64,000 nt of DNA, taken from Methanoregula formicica SMSP (GTDB lineage: Archaea; Halobacteriota; Methanomicrobia; Methanomicrobiales; Methanospirillaceae). The position numbers and the translations under genes were made by a program. Under the pieces are notes generated by a model. The model was not told where the DNA came from. It did not search any database and saw only the letters and a program-made list of their open reading frames with translations. The stretch lies in the NCBI RefSeq assembly GCF_000327485.1, contig NC_019943.1, forward strand, positions 1,922,001 to 1,986,000, in the 5' to 3' direction. Shown here piece by piece: positions 26,403 to 34,351 of the stretch. How positions within the stretch are numbered: position 1 is the first letter of the stretch; each line of letters starts with the position of its first letter.

Positions 26403-27122
26403 ATGAAAAAATTCTTTTTTTTTCTCACAAAAATTACAATATGCGTTGTAATTATTATCGTTGTCTTTATCGCAGGTTCTGATTGGTATATCCATGTCAA
26501 CCAACCAGGGTATTATCAATCTCAATATTCAATCAACATCAGGAATCTTTCCTACTATTCGACGGATGGATTTATCACAGATATCATCGTTCCAATCCCT
26601 CAACTAAACCATGAAGACGTGTTTTTCGATGAAAGTATGCAGGGTCAGACTTTTGGTAACTGGAAATCCGTCCTTGTTGCAACAGACGATGGTAAAATGC
26701 TGGCCCTGCAATCAACTGGAAATAATCTTTCAGATATTTCTGCTTCGTTTGTTACAGATTACCGTAGAATCGGGACTACCCGGTGGGAAATTAACGATCT
26801 TTCCCTGATCCCGGTAATAGAACAACCTGATAATAATGGCATGTCGCAATTCTCCCATTCAACAACCATTGTGTATATCCCGAGAAAGTTTTCATCCATA
26901 CATGAAGAAAATTCTCCACCGATTACTGTTGACATTGAATACATCGTCTTTGGCGATCGGACAGGTTCCGATTATATTGATGATTACCAGCTCCAAGGAA
27001 CAATCGTGATTCCTGAGGATTATAGTGGAAAAATTCCTCTGGCGGTTCACGCATATTCTCGGGCACCAATTCCAAGAGATGGAAATATAACGTGGTTGAG
27101 GATCAATCCTGAAAGTCCGTGA
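26403..27122 (+). CDS. Membrane-anchored protein of unknown family (paralogue A)
   Basis: 239 aa. The ATG at 26403 is preceded by GGAGG (26393-26397), which decides the start over an in-frame GTG at 26391. One N-terminal TM helix (ITICVVIIIVVFIAGSDWYI) precedes an extracytoplasmic domain with FITDIIVPIPQLNHEDVFFD, FGNWKSVLVATDDGKMLALQ and a beta-rich C-terminus. The middle segment closely parallels the next gene (TDIIVPLP..., FGQWKSMLVV, GKMIAFQS). No known domain is recognised. Probably co-transcribed with the phospholipase-like gene upstream and the paralogue downstream. Confidence 0.75.
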   Translation: MKKFFFFLTKITICVVIIIVVFIAGSDWYIHVNQPGYYQSQYSINIRNLSYYSTDGFITDIIVPIPQLNHEDVFFDESMQGQTFGNWKSVLVATDDGKMLALQSTGNNLSDISASFVTDYRRIGTTRWEINDLSLIPVIEQPDNNGMSQFSHSTTIVYIPRKFSSIHEENSPPITVDIEYIVFGDRTGSDYIDDYQLQGTIVIPEDYSGKIPLAVHAYSRAPIPRDGNITWLRINPESP

Positions 27123-27157
27123 ACATATATTTTCCTCATGAAATAATGGAGAGACTA

Positions 27158-28012
27158 ATGACTGATCCAGATAAGAAAAAAATTGTTTCATATGGTATTG
27201 GAATTGCGTTATTCCTGTCACTGACCACGTTCTTCCTGGATATCTGTATTTTTCGCATTTCTAGTATTACCGGAATTATCATTCTATCCGGATTTGCCGT
27301 TCTTCTGTGTCTGTTCATCTATATGGCCAAGATGAAATTTTCGTTCAGGGAACTGGTTTTACCGGTGGTTATTGCATTTGGTGCCGCAGTATTAGTACTG
27401 ATACTGGCAGCCTTTGCTGGGAATGCCCTGATCCATGATATGCCCGGAACGGTCACATATACCGTATCGGTAAACGGGCTCGACCGGTATAACGGGGGAC
27501 TGGCTACGGATATTATCGTCCCGCTTCCGATGATCAACGGGGAACAGGCATTCAGTGATGATGAACTGCAATACCGGCAGTTCGGGCAATGGAAATCGAT
27601 GCTTGTTGTAACACCCCAGGGAAAAATGATTGCGTTCCAGTCACTGGACCGGAACCTGACAAATATCCATGCACAGTGGTTCCGGGAATCACGGAAGAAT
27701 ACGATGAAAATCGATAGTTCAAAGGATCTTCTTTCTCCAAGAATTAACCTGACGCAGGTAAACTATACCCGGACCGTTTCACCTGATGTGACTGGCGGAG
27801 GATACGTTTCGAAAGTATACATTGAGAAAGAAATGCGGGCTTTTGATGAAAAAAACGGCACGATATCATTTAACATTTCATTCTTCGTATCCGAGGGGAC
27901 AACCTTGGGATTTTTAGGAAAAACCTACAATGCTCAGGTTTCGGAAGAGATTCCGGCGGGATTCCGGCAGTCGGTCCCGGTAGCGGTGTACATTGAAAAG
28001 ATTACCGGGTAA
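27158..28012 (+). CDS. Membrane protein of unknown family (paralogue B)
   Basis: 284 aa from the ATG at 27158, preceded by GGAGAG; a GTG at 27119 overlapping the previous stop is less likely. Three N-terminal TM segments (IVSYGIGIALFLSLTTFFLDI, ITGIIILSGFAVLLCLFIYM, LVLPVVIAFGAAVLVLILAAF) precede an extracytoplasmic domain homologous to paralogue A: GLATDIIVPLPMINGEQAFS, FGQWKSMLVVTPQGKMIAFQ. The family is unknown. A divergent duplication of the soluble domain with different membrane anchors is the simplest reading. Confidence 0.75.
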   Translation: MTDPDKKKIVSYGIGIALFLSLTTFFLDICIFRISSITGIIILSGFAVLLCLFIYMAKMKFSFRELVLPVVIAFGAAVLVLILAAFAGNALIHDMPGTVTYTVSVNGLDRYNGGLATDIIVPLPMINGEQAFSDDELQYRQFGQWKSMLVVTPQGKMIAFQSLDRNLTNIHAQWFRESRKNTMKIDSSKDLLSPRINLTQVNYTRTVSPDVTGGGYVSKVYIEKEMRAFDEKNGTISFNISFFVSEGTTLGFLGKTYNAQVSEEIPAGFRQSVPVAVYIEKITG

Positions 28013-28152
28013 TTATGATTTGCCTTCTTTGGATCCATGTGAGTGTATTGGGAATTCCAGAGGTTACTGTATCATCCATTAATGAGGACTGTCTCCAGCC
28101 CATTCAGAGTTGAGCATACAATGAAATCTCGTTGAAAAGAAGCGATCGATCT

Positions 28153-28734
28153 ATGAAATTTTCCGAGTTCAAACAACATAAAATCGCGATTTCTCTCGCG
28201 CTTGTATTCATCGGATTTGCCGGGAGTCTTATCATTTATATCGCATTCTTCCATCCTGAAGAATGGCAGAGTCCGCCACAAAAAAATCTCCAGCCCACTC
28301 CTGCTGAGCCTACAACCCAACAAAGTCCCGTGGCCTCACCGACAGAACGACCGCACTATGATTATTGTATGATTGATGAAGTGCATCCGGATTATCTTCG
28401 AGTGATTCCCGACTTCATCAGTCCCAACGCTACGATCGTCCACCTGACTTCCGATGATCTGGAACCGTTTCCCGAATATCAGAAAGTGATGATGGATGAA
28501 TCCCGGCTGACCCAAAAATGGCGGGGTGGCCACAGATCCATTGCAGCTTTCAAAGATTACCAGCGCCAGTATTCTGATTTCCGGAACCTGGCCTGTATAA
28601 AAAGTCCCGAGCCGGAATGCAATCCCCTGCAGGCAGCGTTATACGAGTACAATGGGCGATATTTCAGGGTCGGGTGCTATCCGGATTTCGGGAGAGAGCG
28701 CCCCACGCCACCACCTTCACCATTCACATGGTAA
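28153..28734 (+). CDS. Single-TM hypothetical protein
   Basis: 193 aa from the ATG at 28153. One TM helix near the N-terminus (ISLALVFIGFAGSLIIYIAFF) is followed by a Pro/Thr/Gln-rich linker (QPTPAEPTTQQSPVASPTE) and a ~110-aa domain containing four cysteines (YDYCMID, NLACIKSPEPECNPLQ, RVGCYPDF) that may form disulfides outside the cell. No family is recognised. Orientation and spacing suggest it belongs to the surface-protein cluster starting at 25449. The ~120 bp downstream is C/T-rich and holds no gene. Confidence 0.65.
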   Translation: MKFSEFKQHKIAISLALVFIGFAGSLIIYIAFFHPEEWQSPPQKNLQPTPAEPTTQQSPVASPTERPHYDYCMIDEVHPDYLRVIPDFISPNATIVHLTSDDLEPFPEYQKVMMDESRLTQKWRGGHRSIAAFKDYQRQYSDFRNLACIKSPEPECNPLQAALYEYNGRYFRVGCYPDFGRERPTPPPSPFTW

Positions 28735-28855
28735 AATCCCCCAACACAAACTACTACCTCCCCATCTCTCCCCACAAACCCTTATCTCCCCCAATGCCCA
28801 ACGGACACTAAAAACCGGCCGGCCCTGTGCACGCAGGGCGAATGGGTGACCACTC

Positions 28856-30343
28856 ATGCTGCTCGACAAACTCGATCTCACGAAAACAACGGACGAGGCA
28901 AAGTACGAGAAAACACTCGCGGAGTACACGGATAGACTCGCCGTCCTCCAGCGAACCCTCCGCGACCAGAAAGTCCCGACCGTGATTGTCATCGAAGGGT
29001 GGAACGCCTCGGGCATCACAAGGGTCGTCCACGAGATCGTCCACGCTCTCGATCCCCGCGGGTACACGCTCCATGCCATCGAAAAACCGACCGAGGAGGA
29101 GCGGGGCCGGCCGTTCCTCTGGCGGTTCTGGCTCAGGGCACCGTCCCGGGGGCGGATGGCAATCTTCGCCCGCTCCTGGTACAGCCGCACGATATCCGAG
29201 ATGCGGCAGAAACATGCGTGGGAGAAGTCCCTCAAGGGGCGGGTGAAACGGATCAATACGTTCGAGCGGATGCTTGCCGACGACGGGACGATCATCCTGA
29301 AATTCTTCTTGCACATTGCAAAGGACGTGCAGAAAGTGCGGCTTGAAGAGCGGGAGAGAAACCCGCGCACCGCATGGCTTGTCACCCCGTCCACCTGGAA
29401 CCTCCACCGGCACTACGAGGATTCGCTCCCCGTCTTCGATGAGTTCATTGCAAAGACCGACACGGAGTACGCACCCTGGACACTGGTCGAGGGGACTGAC
29501 ACACGGTATGCGATCCTGAAAGTCTTTGGCACGATCATAAAAACGCTGGAGAAACGTGCGGAGGCCGAGGCTGAAAACGGGGGAAAACAGAAGAAAGGGA
29601 AACAGAAAGAGCCGGCAAAAACCCGGAAGAATTCAACCCGGCGGCGCTCCGCACCGGAGAAAGGGATTGAGAAAGACGACCTCCAGGCAGAGTTCGCAAG
29701 TTTGCAGGCCGAGATGCTGGACGTGCACTCCGTCCTCTTCAAGCGGAAGATCCCGCTCATCATCGTGTACGAAGGCTGGGACGCTGCGGGAAAAGGGGGC
29801 AATATCACCCGGCTCACGCGGTTCATGAACCCGCTTGGCTATTACGTCGTTCCCGTCTCGGCGCCCACGGCCCACGAGAAGGAGTACCATTACCTGCGCC
29901 GGTTCATCAAGTATTTCCCTCCCGGCGGCGACATCGCGGTCTTCGACCGGAGCTGGTACGGGCGGGTACTCGTTGAGCGGGTGGAGAACTATTGCCCCGA
30001 GCACGCGTGGCAGCGGGCGTACCAGGAGATCAACGAGATGGAGGAGGACTTTGTCACTTCCTCAAACGGCGGGATTGTCAAGTTCTGGCTCGAGATCAGC
30101 AAGGACGAACAGCTCAAGCGGTTCAAAGAACGGGCATCCGATCCCAAAAAGGTGTACAAGATCACGGACGAGGACTGGCGGAACCGCGAGAAGTGGGACC
30201 AGTACGACGAGGCTGTTGACGAGATGCTGGCCCGGACCAGCACGGATATCGCGCCCTGGACGGTGGTCGAATCGGACGACAAGTGGTTTGCCCGGGTGAA
30301 AGCGATGAAGACCGTAATCGCAACAGCACGGAATCTGCTCTGA
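28856..30343 (+). CDS. pap: Polyphosphate:AMP phosphotransferase (two PPK2 domains)
   Basis: 495 aa with two PPK2 domains joined by a Lys-rich linker (residues ~225-270). The C-terminal domain has an intact Walker A, YEGWDAAGKGGNITRLTRFM, and lid FDRSWYGRVLVERVENY. In the N-terminal domain the equivalent is IEGWNASGITRVVHEI, lacking GKGG, and FARSWYSR, lacking Asp, so it is probably structural. This matches class II PPK2 enzymes (PAP), which phosphorylate AMP to ADP with polyphosphate. It is cytosolic. GGGTGA lies ~7 nt before the ATG. Convergent and directly abutting the radical SAM gene. Confidence 0.92.
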   Translation: MLLDKLDLTKTTDEAKYEKTLAEYTDRLAVLQRTLRDQKVPTVIVIEGWNASGITRVVHEIVHALDPRGYTLHAIEKPTEEERGRPFLWRFWLRAPSRGRMAIFARSWYSRTISEMRQKHAWEKSLKGRVKRINTFERMLADDGTIILKFFLHIAKDVQKVRLEERERNPRTAWLVTPSTWNLHRHYEDSLPVFDEFIAKTDTEYAPWTLVEGTDTRYAILKVFGTIIKTLEKRAEAEAENGGKQKKGKQKEPAKTRKNSTRRRSAPEKGIEKDDLQAEFASLQAEMLDVHSVLFKRKIPLIIVYEGWDAAGKGGNITRLTRFMNPLGYYVVPVSAPTAHEKEYHYLRRFIKYFPPGGDIAVFDRSWYGRVLVERVENYCPEHAWQRAYQEINEMEEDFVTSSNGGIVKFWLEISKDEQLKRFKERASDPKKVYKITDEDWRNREKWDQYDEAVDEMLARTSTDIAPWTVVESDDKWFARVKAMKTVIATARNLL

Positions 30344-31276
30344 TCACAGATCGGGGAATCGGTGCAGCCCCGCATCCCGGGCAATCCTGACGGCCCGGGC
30401 AAATTCATCTGCGGTGATCCCGCGACGCAGTGCAGGGTACTTCGCTTCGGTCCGGCCAGAAACCTGCCAGTCCGGATGATACTGGTCCATGATATTCACG
30501 TACGTTTCCCGCGAGATCTCATCCGCAATCCAGGGCAGCACGAGATCGCTTCTGGCAAGGTTCTCCGGCAAAACCAGGTGGCGGACAAGGAGCCCCCGGA
30601 CCGCGATGCCGTTTTCAATGACAAGATCGCCCACCTGCCGGTGCATCTCACGGATTGCCGCCATCATGACATCCGCGTAATCCGGGACACGGGAGAGATC
30701 CGCAGCTATGGCGTTGCTGCCGTACTTGGCATCCGGCATGTAGATGTCGATGATCCCGTCCAGGAGACGGAGCGTCTCAACGGAATCGTATCCCCCGGAA
30801 TTGTACACGATCGGGATGCTGAGGCCCTGTCCTGCAGCACTACTGATGCTCCGGATCAGCTGCGGGACGATGTGCGAGGGCGTCACGAGATTGATGTTGT
30901 GGCAGCCGGCGTCCTGGAGCCGGATCATGATTTCGGCCAGTTGTGAGGGAATGATCTCGCTCCCCCTCCCGCACTGGCTGATGTCAGAGTTCTGGCAGAA
31001 CCGGCAGGCAAGGTTGCAGTGCGTGGCAAAGATCGTGCCGGAACCGCCGGTACCGACCAGCGGGGGCTCCTCGCCGAAATGCGGGCCGTAACTGGAGATA
31101 ACCGGCAGGAGACCCGTGCGGCAGAAACCTTTCTCGTCATCCAGCCGGTTTACCCCGCACTTCCGCGAGCAGACCGTGCAGGAAGAGAGGAGGGAATCTG
31201 CCCGGTCCGCACGCTCCGGGAGTTCGCCGGACTCAAGAAGAAAACGATATGCCGGTTTTCGTTTGTCAGGCTTCAT
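30344..31276 (-). CDS. Radical SAM protein (PflA-like, COG1313)
   Basis: 310 aa. The radical SAM cluster motif is THCNLACRFCQNSDISQ (CxxxCxxC). An upstream cysteine set, SSCTVCSRKCGVNRLDDEKGFC, is typical of the PflA-related COG1313 subgroup. The rest shows the partial TIM barrel (CHNINLVTPSHIVPQLI, PIVYNSGGYDSVETL, DIYMPDAKYGS). Probable glycyl-radical-activase-like or other radical chemistry; the substrate is unknown. It starts 22 bp after the end of thiI on the same strand, so the two are likely co-transcribed. Confidence 0.9.
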   Translation of the reverse strand: MKPDKRKPAYRFLLESGELPERADRADSLLSSCTVCSRKCGVNRLDDEKGFCRTGLLPVISSYGPHFGEEPPLVGTGGSGTIFATHCNLACRFCQNSDISQCGRGSEIIPSQLAEIMIRLQDAGCHNINLVTPSHIVPQLIRSISSAAGQGLSIPIVYNSGGYDSVETLRLLDGIIDIYMPDAKYGSNAIAADLSRVPDYADVMMAAIREMHRQVGDLVIENGIAVRGLLVRHLVLPENLARSDLVLPWIADEISRETYVNIMDQYHPDWQVSGRTEAKYPALRRGITADEFARAVRIARDAGLHRFPDL

Positions 31277-31298
31277 ACCCGGCGGGATCGGCCCGCGA

Positions 31299-32525
31299 TC
31301 ACTCCCGCGGTGCGGCAGAGTCTTCCGTGATCGTTCCGTCCAGTGCTGTCACGAACCGGAGGCCGTCGCAGGCCGCAGCAGCAAGGTCTTCGATCTCCAT
31401 CCGCTGCTCGATCTCCTTCACTTCCTCAAGCACGGCGCTCGTTGCCGGCATCTTCGGCACGGCACGGCAGGCAAGGTCGCCCGGCTTTGCATCGAACGTA
31501 CCGATCCTCCGGGCAACAATGATGGTCTCCTCCTTGTCGTACGTGATGAGCGGCCGGAGTACGGGGACAGTTGCCGCCTCCGCGACAACACCAAGATTCG
31601 CAAGCGTCTGGGACGCGACCTGCCCGAGGTTCTCGCCCGTAACCACCGCGAGGGCGCCTTCATGGGCCATCAGCCGGGCAGCCGCCCGCAGCATGAACCG
31701 CTTGCAGATCACGCACCGGTACCGCGGCTGGACTTTTTGCCGGCTCATGGCATCGAAGAGCGGTTCGCTGTCTGCGATCACAAGGGGCACCGGGTTGCCG
31801 GAACACCAGAGCGAGAGCCTGCGGTGGTTCTCGATCGCTGCGGCCGTCACATCGGTTCCCGCCCAACGCCCGGCATCGAGATAGAGATGCGTGATCTCGC
31901 AGCCGCGTTTCATCGAGAGCCAGGATGCAACGGGGGAGTCGATCCCTGCAGAGAGGAGGACGAGCACCCGCCCCTGCGTACCCCACGGGAGGCCGCCCGG
32001 CCCGGCAATGCGCTTGTCATACACGAGCCCGCCGAAGTCCCGGACTTCAACAAAGACTTCGTAGTCCGGATCATCAAGGTCAACAGAGAGGCCGGGAATG
32101 TTGTCGTAGATGAACGACCCGATCTCCGTGCCAAGTTCCTGGCTCGTGAGGCCGGTCTTGTACTGGCGCTTTGCACGGACGGCAAAACTCATACCCGCTG
32201 AGAGATGCTTTTTTGCCCGCGAAAGTGCAGCCTCCTTCAGATCCTCAAGATCCGCTGATGTGCGGTGGCAGGTGCTCACATCGATGATCCCAAAGACCCG
32301 CGACACGATTCCCGCGACCTTCTCCGGCTCGCCACCATAGATCAGGATCCGTCCCCGGGGTGTCTCGTACCGGCACTCGATGCCGGCGGCGCCAACGGTT
32401 TTCCTGATATTGCGCAGCAGCATGCCGATGAAATGGCGTTTCACCGGTTCGCTCTTCAAGAAGAGTTCCCCGTACCGTGCCATGACGAGGGTCTCCTGTG
32501 CCGGGTGATCGCGGGCTTTTGGCAT
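31299..32525 (-). CDS. thiI: tRNA 4-thiouridine sulfurtransferase ThiI
   Basis: 408 aa. The order is NFLD/THUMP domain (ARYGELFLKSEPVKRHFIGM ... RAKRQYKTGLTSQELGTEIG) and the PP-loop adenylation domain with VLLSAGIDSPVASWLSMKRG. Cysteines in RYRCVICKRFMLRAAA are conserved in archaeal ThiI. It adenylates U8 of tRNA and transfers sulfur to form s4U. There is no C-terminal rhodanese domain, as usual in archaea, where the sulfur donor may be sulfide. The upstream gene-free gap carries the hairpin element at 32623-32767. Confidence 0.93.
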   Translation of the reverse strand: MPKARDHPAQETLVMARYGELFLKSEPVKRHFIGMLLRNIRKTVGAAGIECRYETPRGRILIYGGEPEKVAGIVSRVFGIIDVSTCHRTSADLEDLKEAALSRAKKHLSAGMSFAVRAKRQYKTGLTSQELGTEIGSFIYDNIPGLSVDLDDPDYEVFVEVRDFGGLVYDKRIAGPGGLPWGTQGRVLVLLSAGIDSPVASWLSMKRGCEITHLYLDAGRWAGTDVTAAAIENHRRLSLWCSGNPVPLVIADSEPLFDAMSRQKVQPRYRCVICKRFMLRAAARLMAHEGALAVVTGENLGQVASQTLANLGVVAEAATVPVLRPLITYDKEETIIVARRIGTFDAKPGDLACRAVPKMPATSAVLEEVKEIEQRMEIEDLAAAACDGLRFVTALDGTITEDSAAPRE

Positions 32526-32622
32526 AGTCCCGGAATAATTGCTGTTGAAGGGTGATAACCGTTCGGGAGAGGGGGGGCGGTATCCATTTGGTCGCGGGGC
32601 ATTATCCGACGAAAAATCTTAG

Positions 32623-32767
32623 TTCGAAGGGTGACAGGTCATCAGACCTGGTGGATGAGGATGGAGCTGGCGCCATGCTTCGAAATCCGAGTGGTTCATC
32701 AGAACCATGAGGATGAGAAGAATCCATCAGGGTTCTTCTCCGGCTTCAGGTCTTCGACCTTAAGCCG
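32623..32767. repeat. Structured intergenic repeat (ATCA-loop hairpins)
   Basis: A chain of perfect or near-perfect hairpins: CAGGTC-ATCA-GACCTG (32635-32650), TGGTTC-ATCA-GAACCA (32692-32707), 9-bp arms with loop ATCA at 32717-32738, and CGGCTT/AAGCCG enclosing AGGTC-TTC-GACCT (32741-32767). TTCGAAG near 32623 can pair with CTTCGAA near 32678. It lies 37 bp upstream of the DUF2150 gene. Confidence 0.75.
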
Positions 32768-32803
32768 AAATCATTTAATCACGGGAGTGAATAGTGTACT
32801 GAA

Positions 32804-33436
32804 ATGGCGAAGAAGGCGACAAAAAAAGTTGAAGAAGAGCCGCTCAAGTTGTTTTACATCTTTTACAACCAGGAGCGGTGGGACAACTGGCTGAAGACAT
32901 TGTCGGAGGCAAGTTTTGATGATGACGGTAAAAGCGACGAGATGCCCGAGGGTTTCCGGATCCTTGACGGGTTCTCGGTCGACATCACCATCGAGGTCTT
33001 GAAGATCATCAAGCTCTACCAGAACAAGCGGTTCACCCGTGACGAGGCCCTGGATAAGCTTGCGGCTGTTGAAGCGATCGTTATGTGCACTCCTCCCGAG
33101 GGCAATCTTGGCGAACTGGTCCAGATCCTCCAGCTTCCCAAGTTAGTGCTCTTTGCCGGCACCCGGAAATACCTCTCTGGCGAGTTCGACAAGGACATCA
33201 AGACGCTCGTGAAGAAGGGGAAGGACCAGATCGACAAGGACATGGAACTTGCCCTTGAGACCGCATCCAACATCGCGGCCGCAGTCATCGACGGCGCCGC
33301 CTGCTGCGGGAAGTACGTCAAGGACGATCTTGAGAACCCGACCCTCTTCGACGAGTGGCTTATCGAGTGCGAGCGGATCAACGAGTCAATGACATCGCTG
33401 AAGAACTTCGATGAGTCCACCGGGGAAGACGATTGA
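32804..33436 (+). CDS. DUF2150 family protein
   Basis: 210 aa. The sequence LFYIFYNQERWDNWLKTLSEASF, the central LDGFSVDITIEVLKIIKLYQN and C-terminal CGKYVKDDLENPTLFDEWL match the methanogen-conserved DUF2150 family. It has a charged Lys/Glu N-terminus and no membrane segment. Function unknown. The stop overlaps the start of the next gene (TTGA at 33433-33436), so the two form an operon, a pairing that may be functional. Confidence 0.85.
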   Translation: MAKKATKKVEEEPLKLFYIFYNQERWDNWLKTLSEASFDDDGKSDEMPEGFRILDGFSVDITIEVLKIIKLYQNKRFTRDEALDKLAAVEAIVMCTPPEGNLGELVQILQLPKLVLFAGTRKYLSGEFDKDIKTLVKKGKDQIDKDMELALETASNIAAAVIDGAACCGKYVKDDLENPTLFDEWLIECERINESMTSLKNFDESTGEDD

Positions 33437-33885
33437 TCGCTGACCGGGCACGGTTCCGCCACGCAAAGAAACTCGAACGGCTCGCGGGGTATCGCCTCCC
33501 CGAGCTTGCTTTTTCGGGAACCATGCTCGAGACCCTCTGCTCCCGGCTCAATTACGATGCCCTGGACTATGGCGTCCGGGAACAGATCCTCGCTTTCTTC
33601 AACGACTTCCTCCGCTGTACGTGCAAGGACTCGCCGCTCTGCGGCTGCCCGGAGAAGAAATTCGCGGAGAAAGTCATCGAGCTCCGCGAGAACGGGCTCG
33701 ACCACAAGCAGATTGCATCCTACCTGCAGGACGAGTACGGTATCGAGGTCTTCCCTACGGATATCCTTTCATTTTTGGAGGACTCGGTCCACGTACTCGA
33801 AGCAATCTCCGATGTCTCACGGTTGCAGGGACGGAATGCGCTCGCGGAGAAGACCGCGGAACACATCCGGCTGATTGAGCGATAA
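33433..33885 (+). CDS. Conserved methanogen protein with Cys cluster (DUF5814-like, tentative)
   Basis: 150 aa, starting at a TTG that overlaps the previous TGA. A central cysteine cluster FLRCTCKDSPLCGCPEKKFA (four Cys) could bind zinc. It is followed by a helix-turn-helix-like segment, VIELRENGLDHKQIASYLQDEYGIEVFPTDIL. The combination resembles a domain found at the C-terminus of some archaeal helicases (DUF5814, from memory). Possibly nucleic-acid binding. No catalytic motif was seen. Translationally coupled to the DUF2150 gene. Confidence 0.75.
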   Translation: MIADRARFRHAKKLERLAGYRLPELAFSGTMLETLCSRLNYDALDYGVREQILAFFNDFLRCTCKDSPLCGCPEKKFAEKVIELRENGLDHKQIASYLQDEYGIEVFPTDILSFLEDSVHVLEAISDVSRLQGRNALAEKTAEHIRLIER

Positions 33886-33935
33886 CCGCACCCGTGTCCC
33901 TTTTAGACAAGGACGTAACGATCCGTTATCCGTCA

Positions 33936-34103
33936 TCACCGGGCCTCTTTTATCTGCATCGCGACCTTGGCATGGCAGCGCGGGCAGCCCACTGTGACCG
34001 GTTTTTTCGAACGCTGGAGCGAGCGGAGCCGGATTCCCATGTAGGTCCAGGCATGGCTGCAGCGGTGGCAGGTAACATAACAACTGGTGTACTGGCATTC
34101 CAT
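33936..34103 (-). CDS. Small zinc-ribbon protein (55 aa)
   Basis: 55 aa from the ATG at 34103 to the TGA at 33936-33938. Two CxxC knuckles, YVTCHRCSHAWTYMG and TVGCPRCHAKVAM, are separated by a basic segment (IRLRSLQRSKKP). This is a classic rubredoxin/zinc-ribbon spacing, common in archaeal small DNA- or RNA-associated proteins. Conserved-looking codon use supports it as a real gene. Convergent with the preceding operon. The 250 bp between it and the next gene carry only promoter-like AT-rich sequence. Confidence 0.7.
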   Translation of the reverse strand: MECQYTSCYVTCHRCSHAWTYMGIRLRSLQRSKKPVTVGCPRCHAKVAMQIKEAR

Positions 34104-34351
34104 GATCTATAAGACCGCGACCGGATCGTATTAAGGAAAGGCTGGCGGGGGGTGAAAGTATAACCATCCGGGCTGTCATCTTGTTACGAGCAGTCCAACT
34201 ATGTTTTTCACCATTAACCGCATGAACGAGACAAAAGAGGCTCTTACACATTCTTTCTCATGAATCCAAAGGGTAACAGATGGCAAGAATTTAATAGGGC
34301 CATTTCGGAACACTTACAATCGGACGGCCAATATCCCGAACTGGTGAGATC

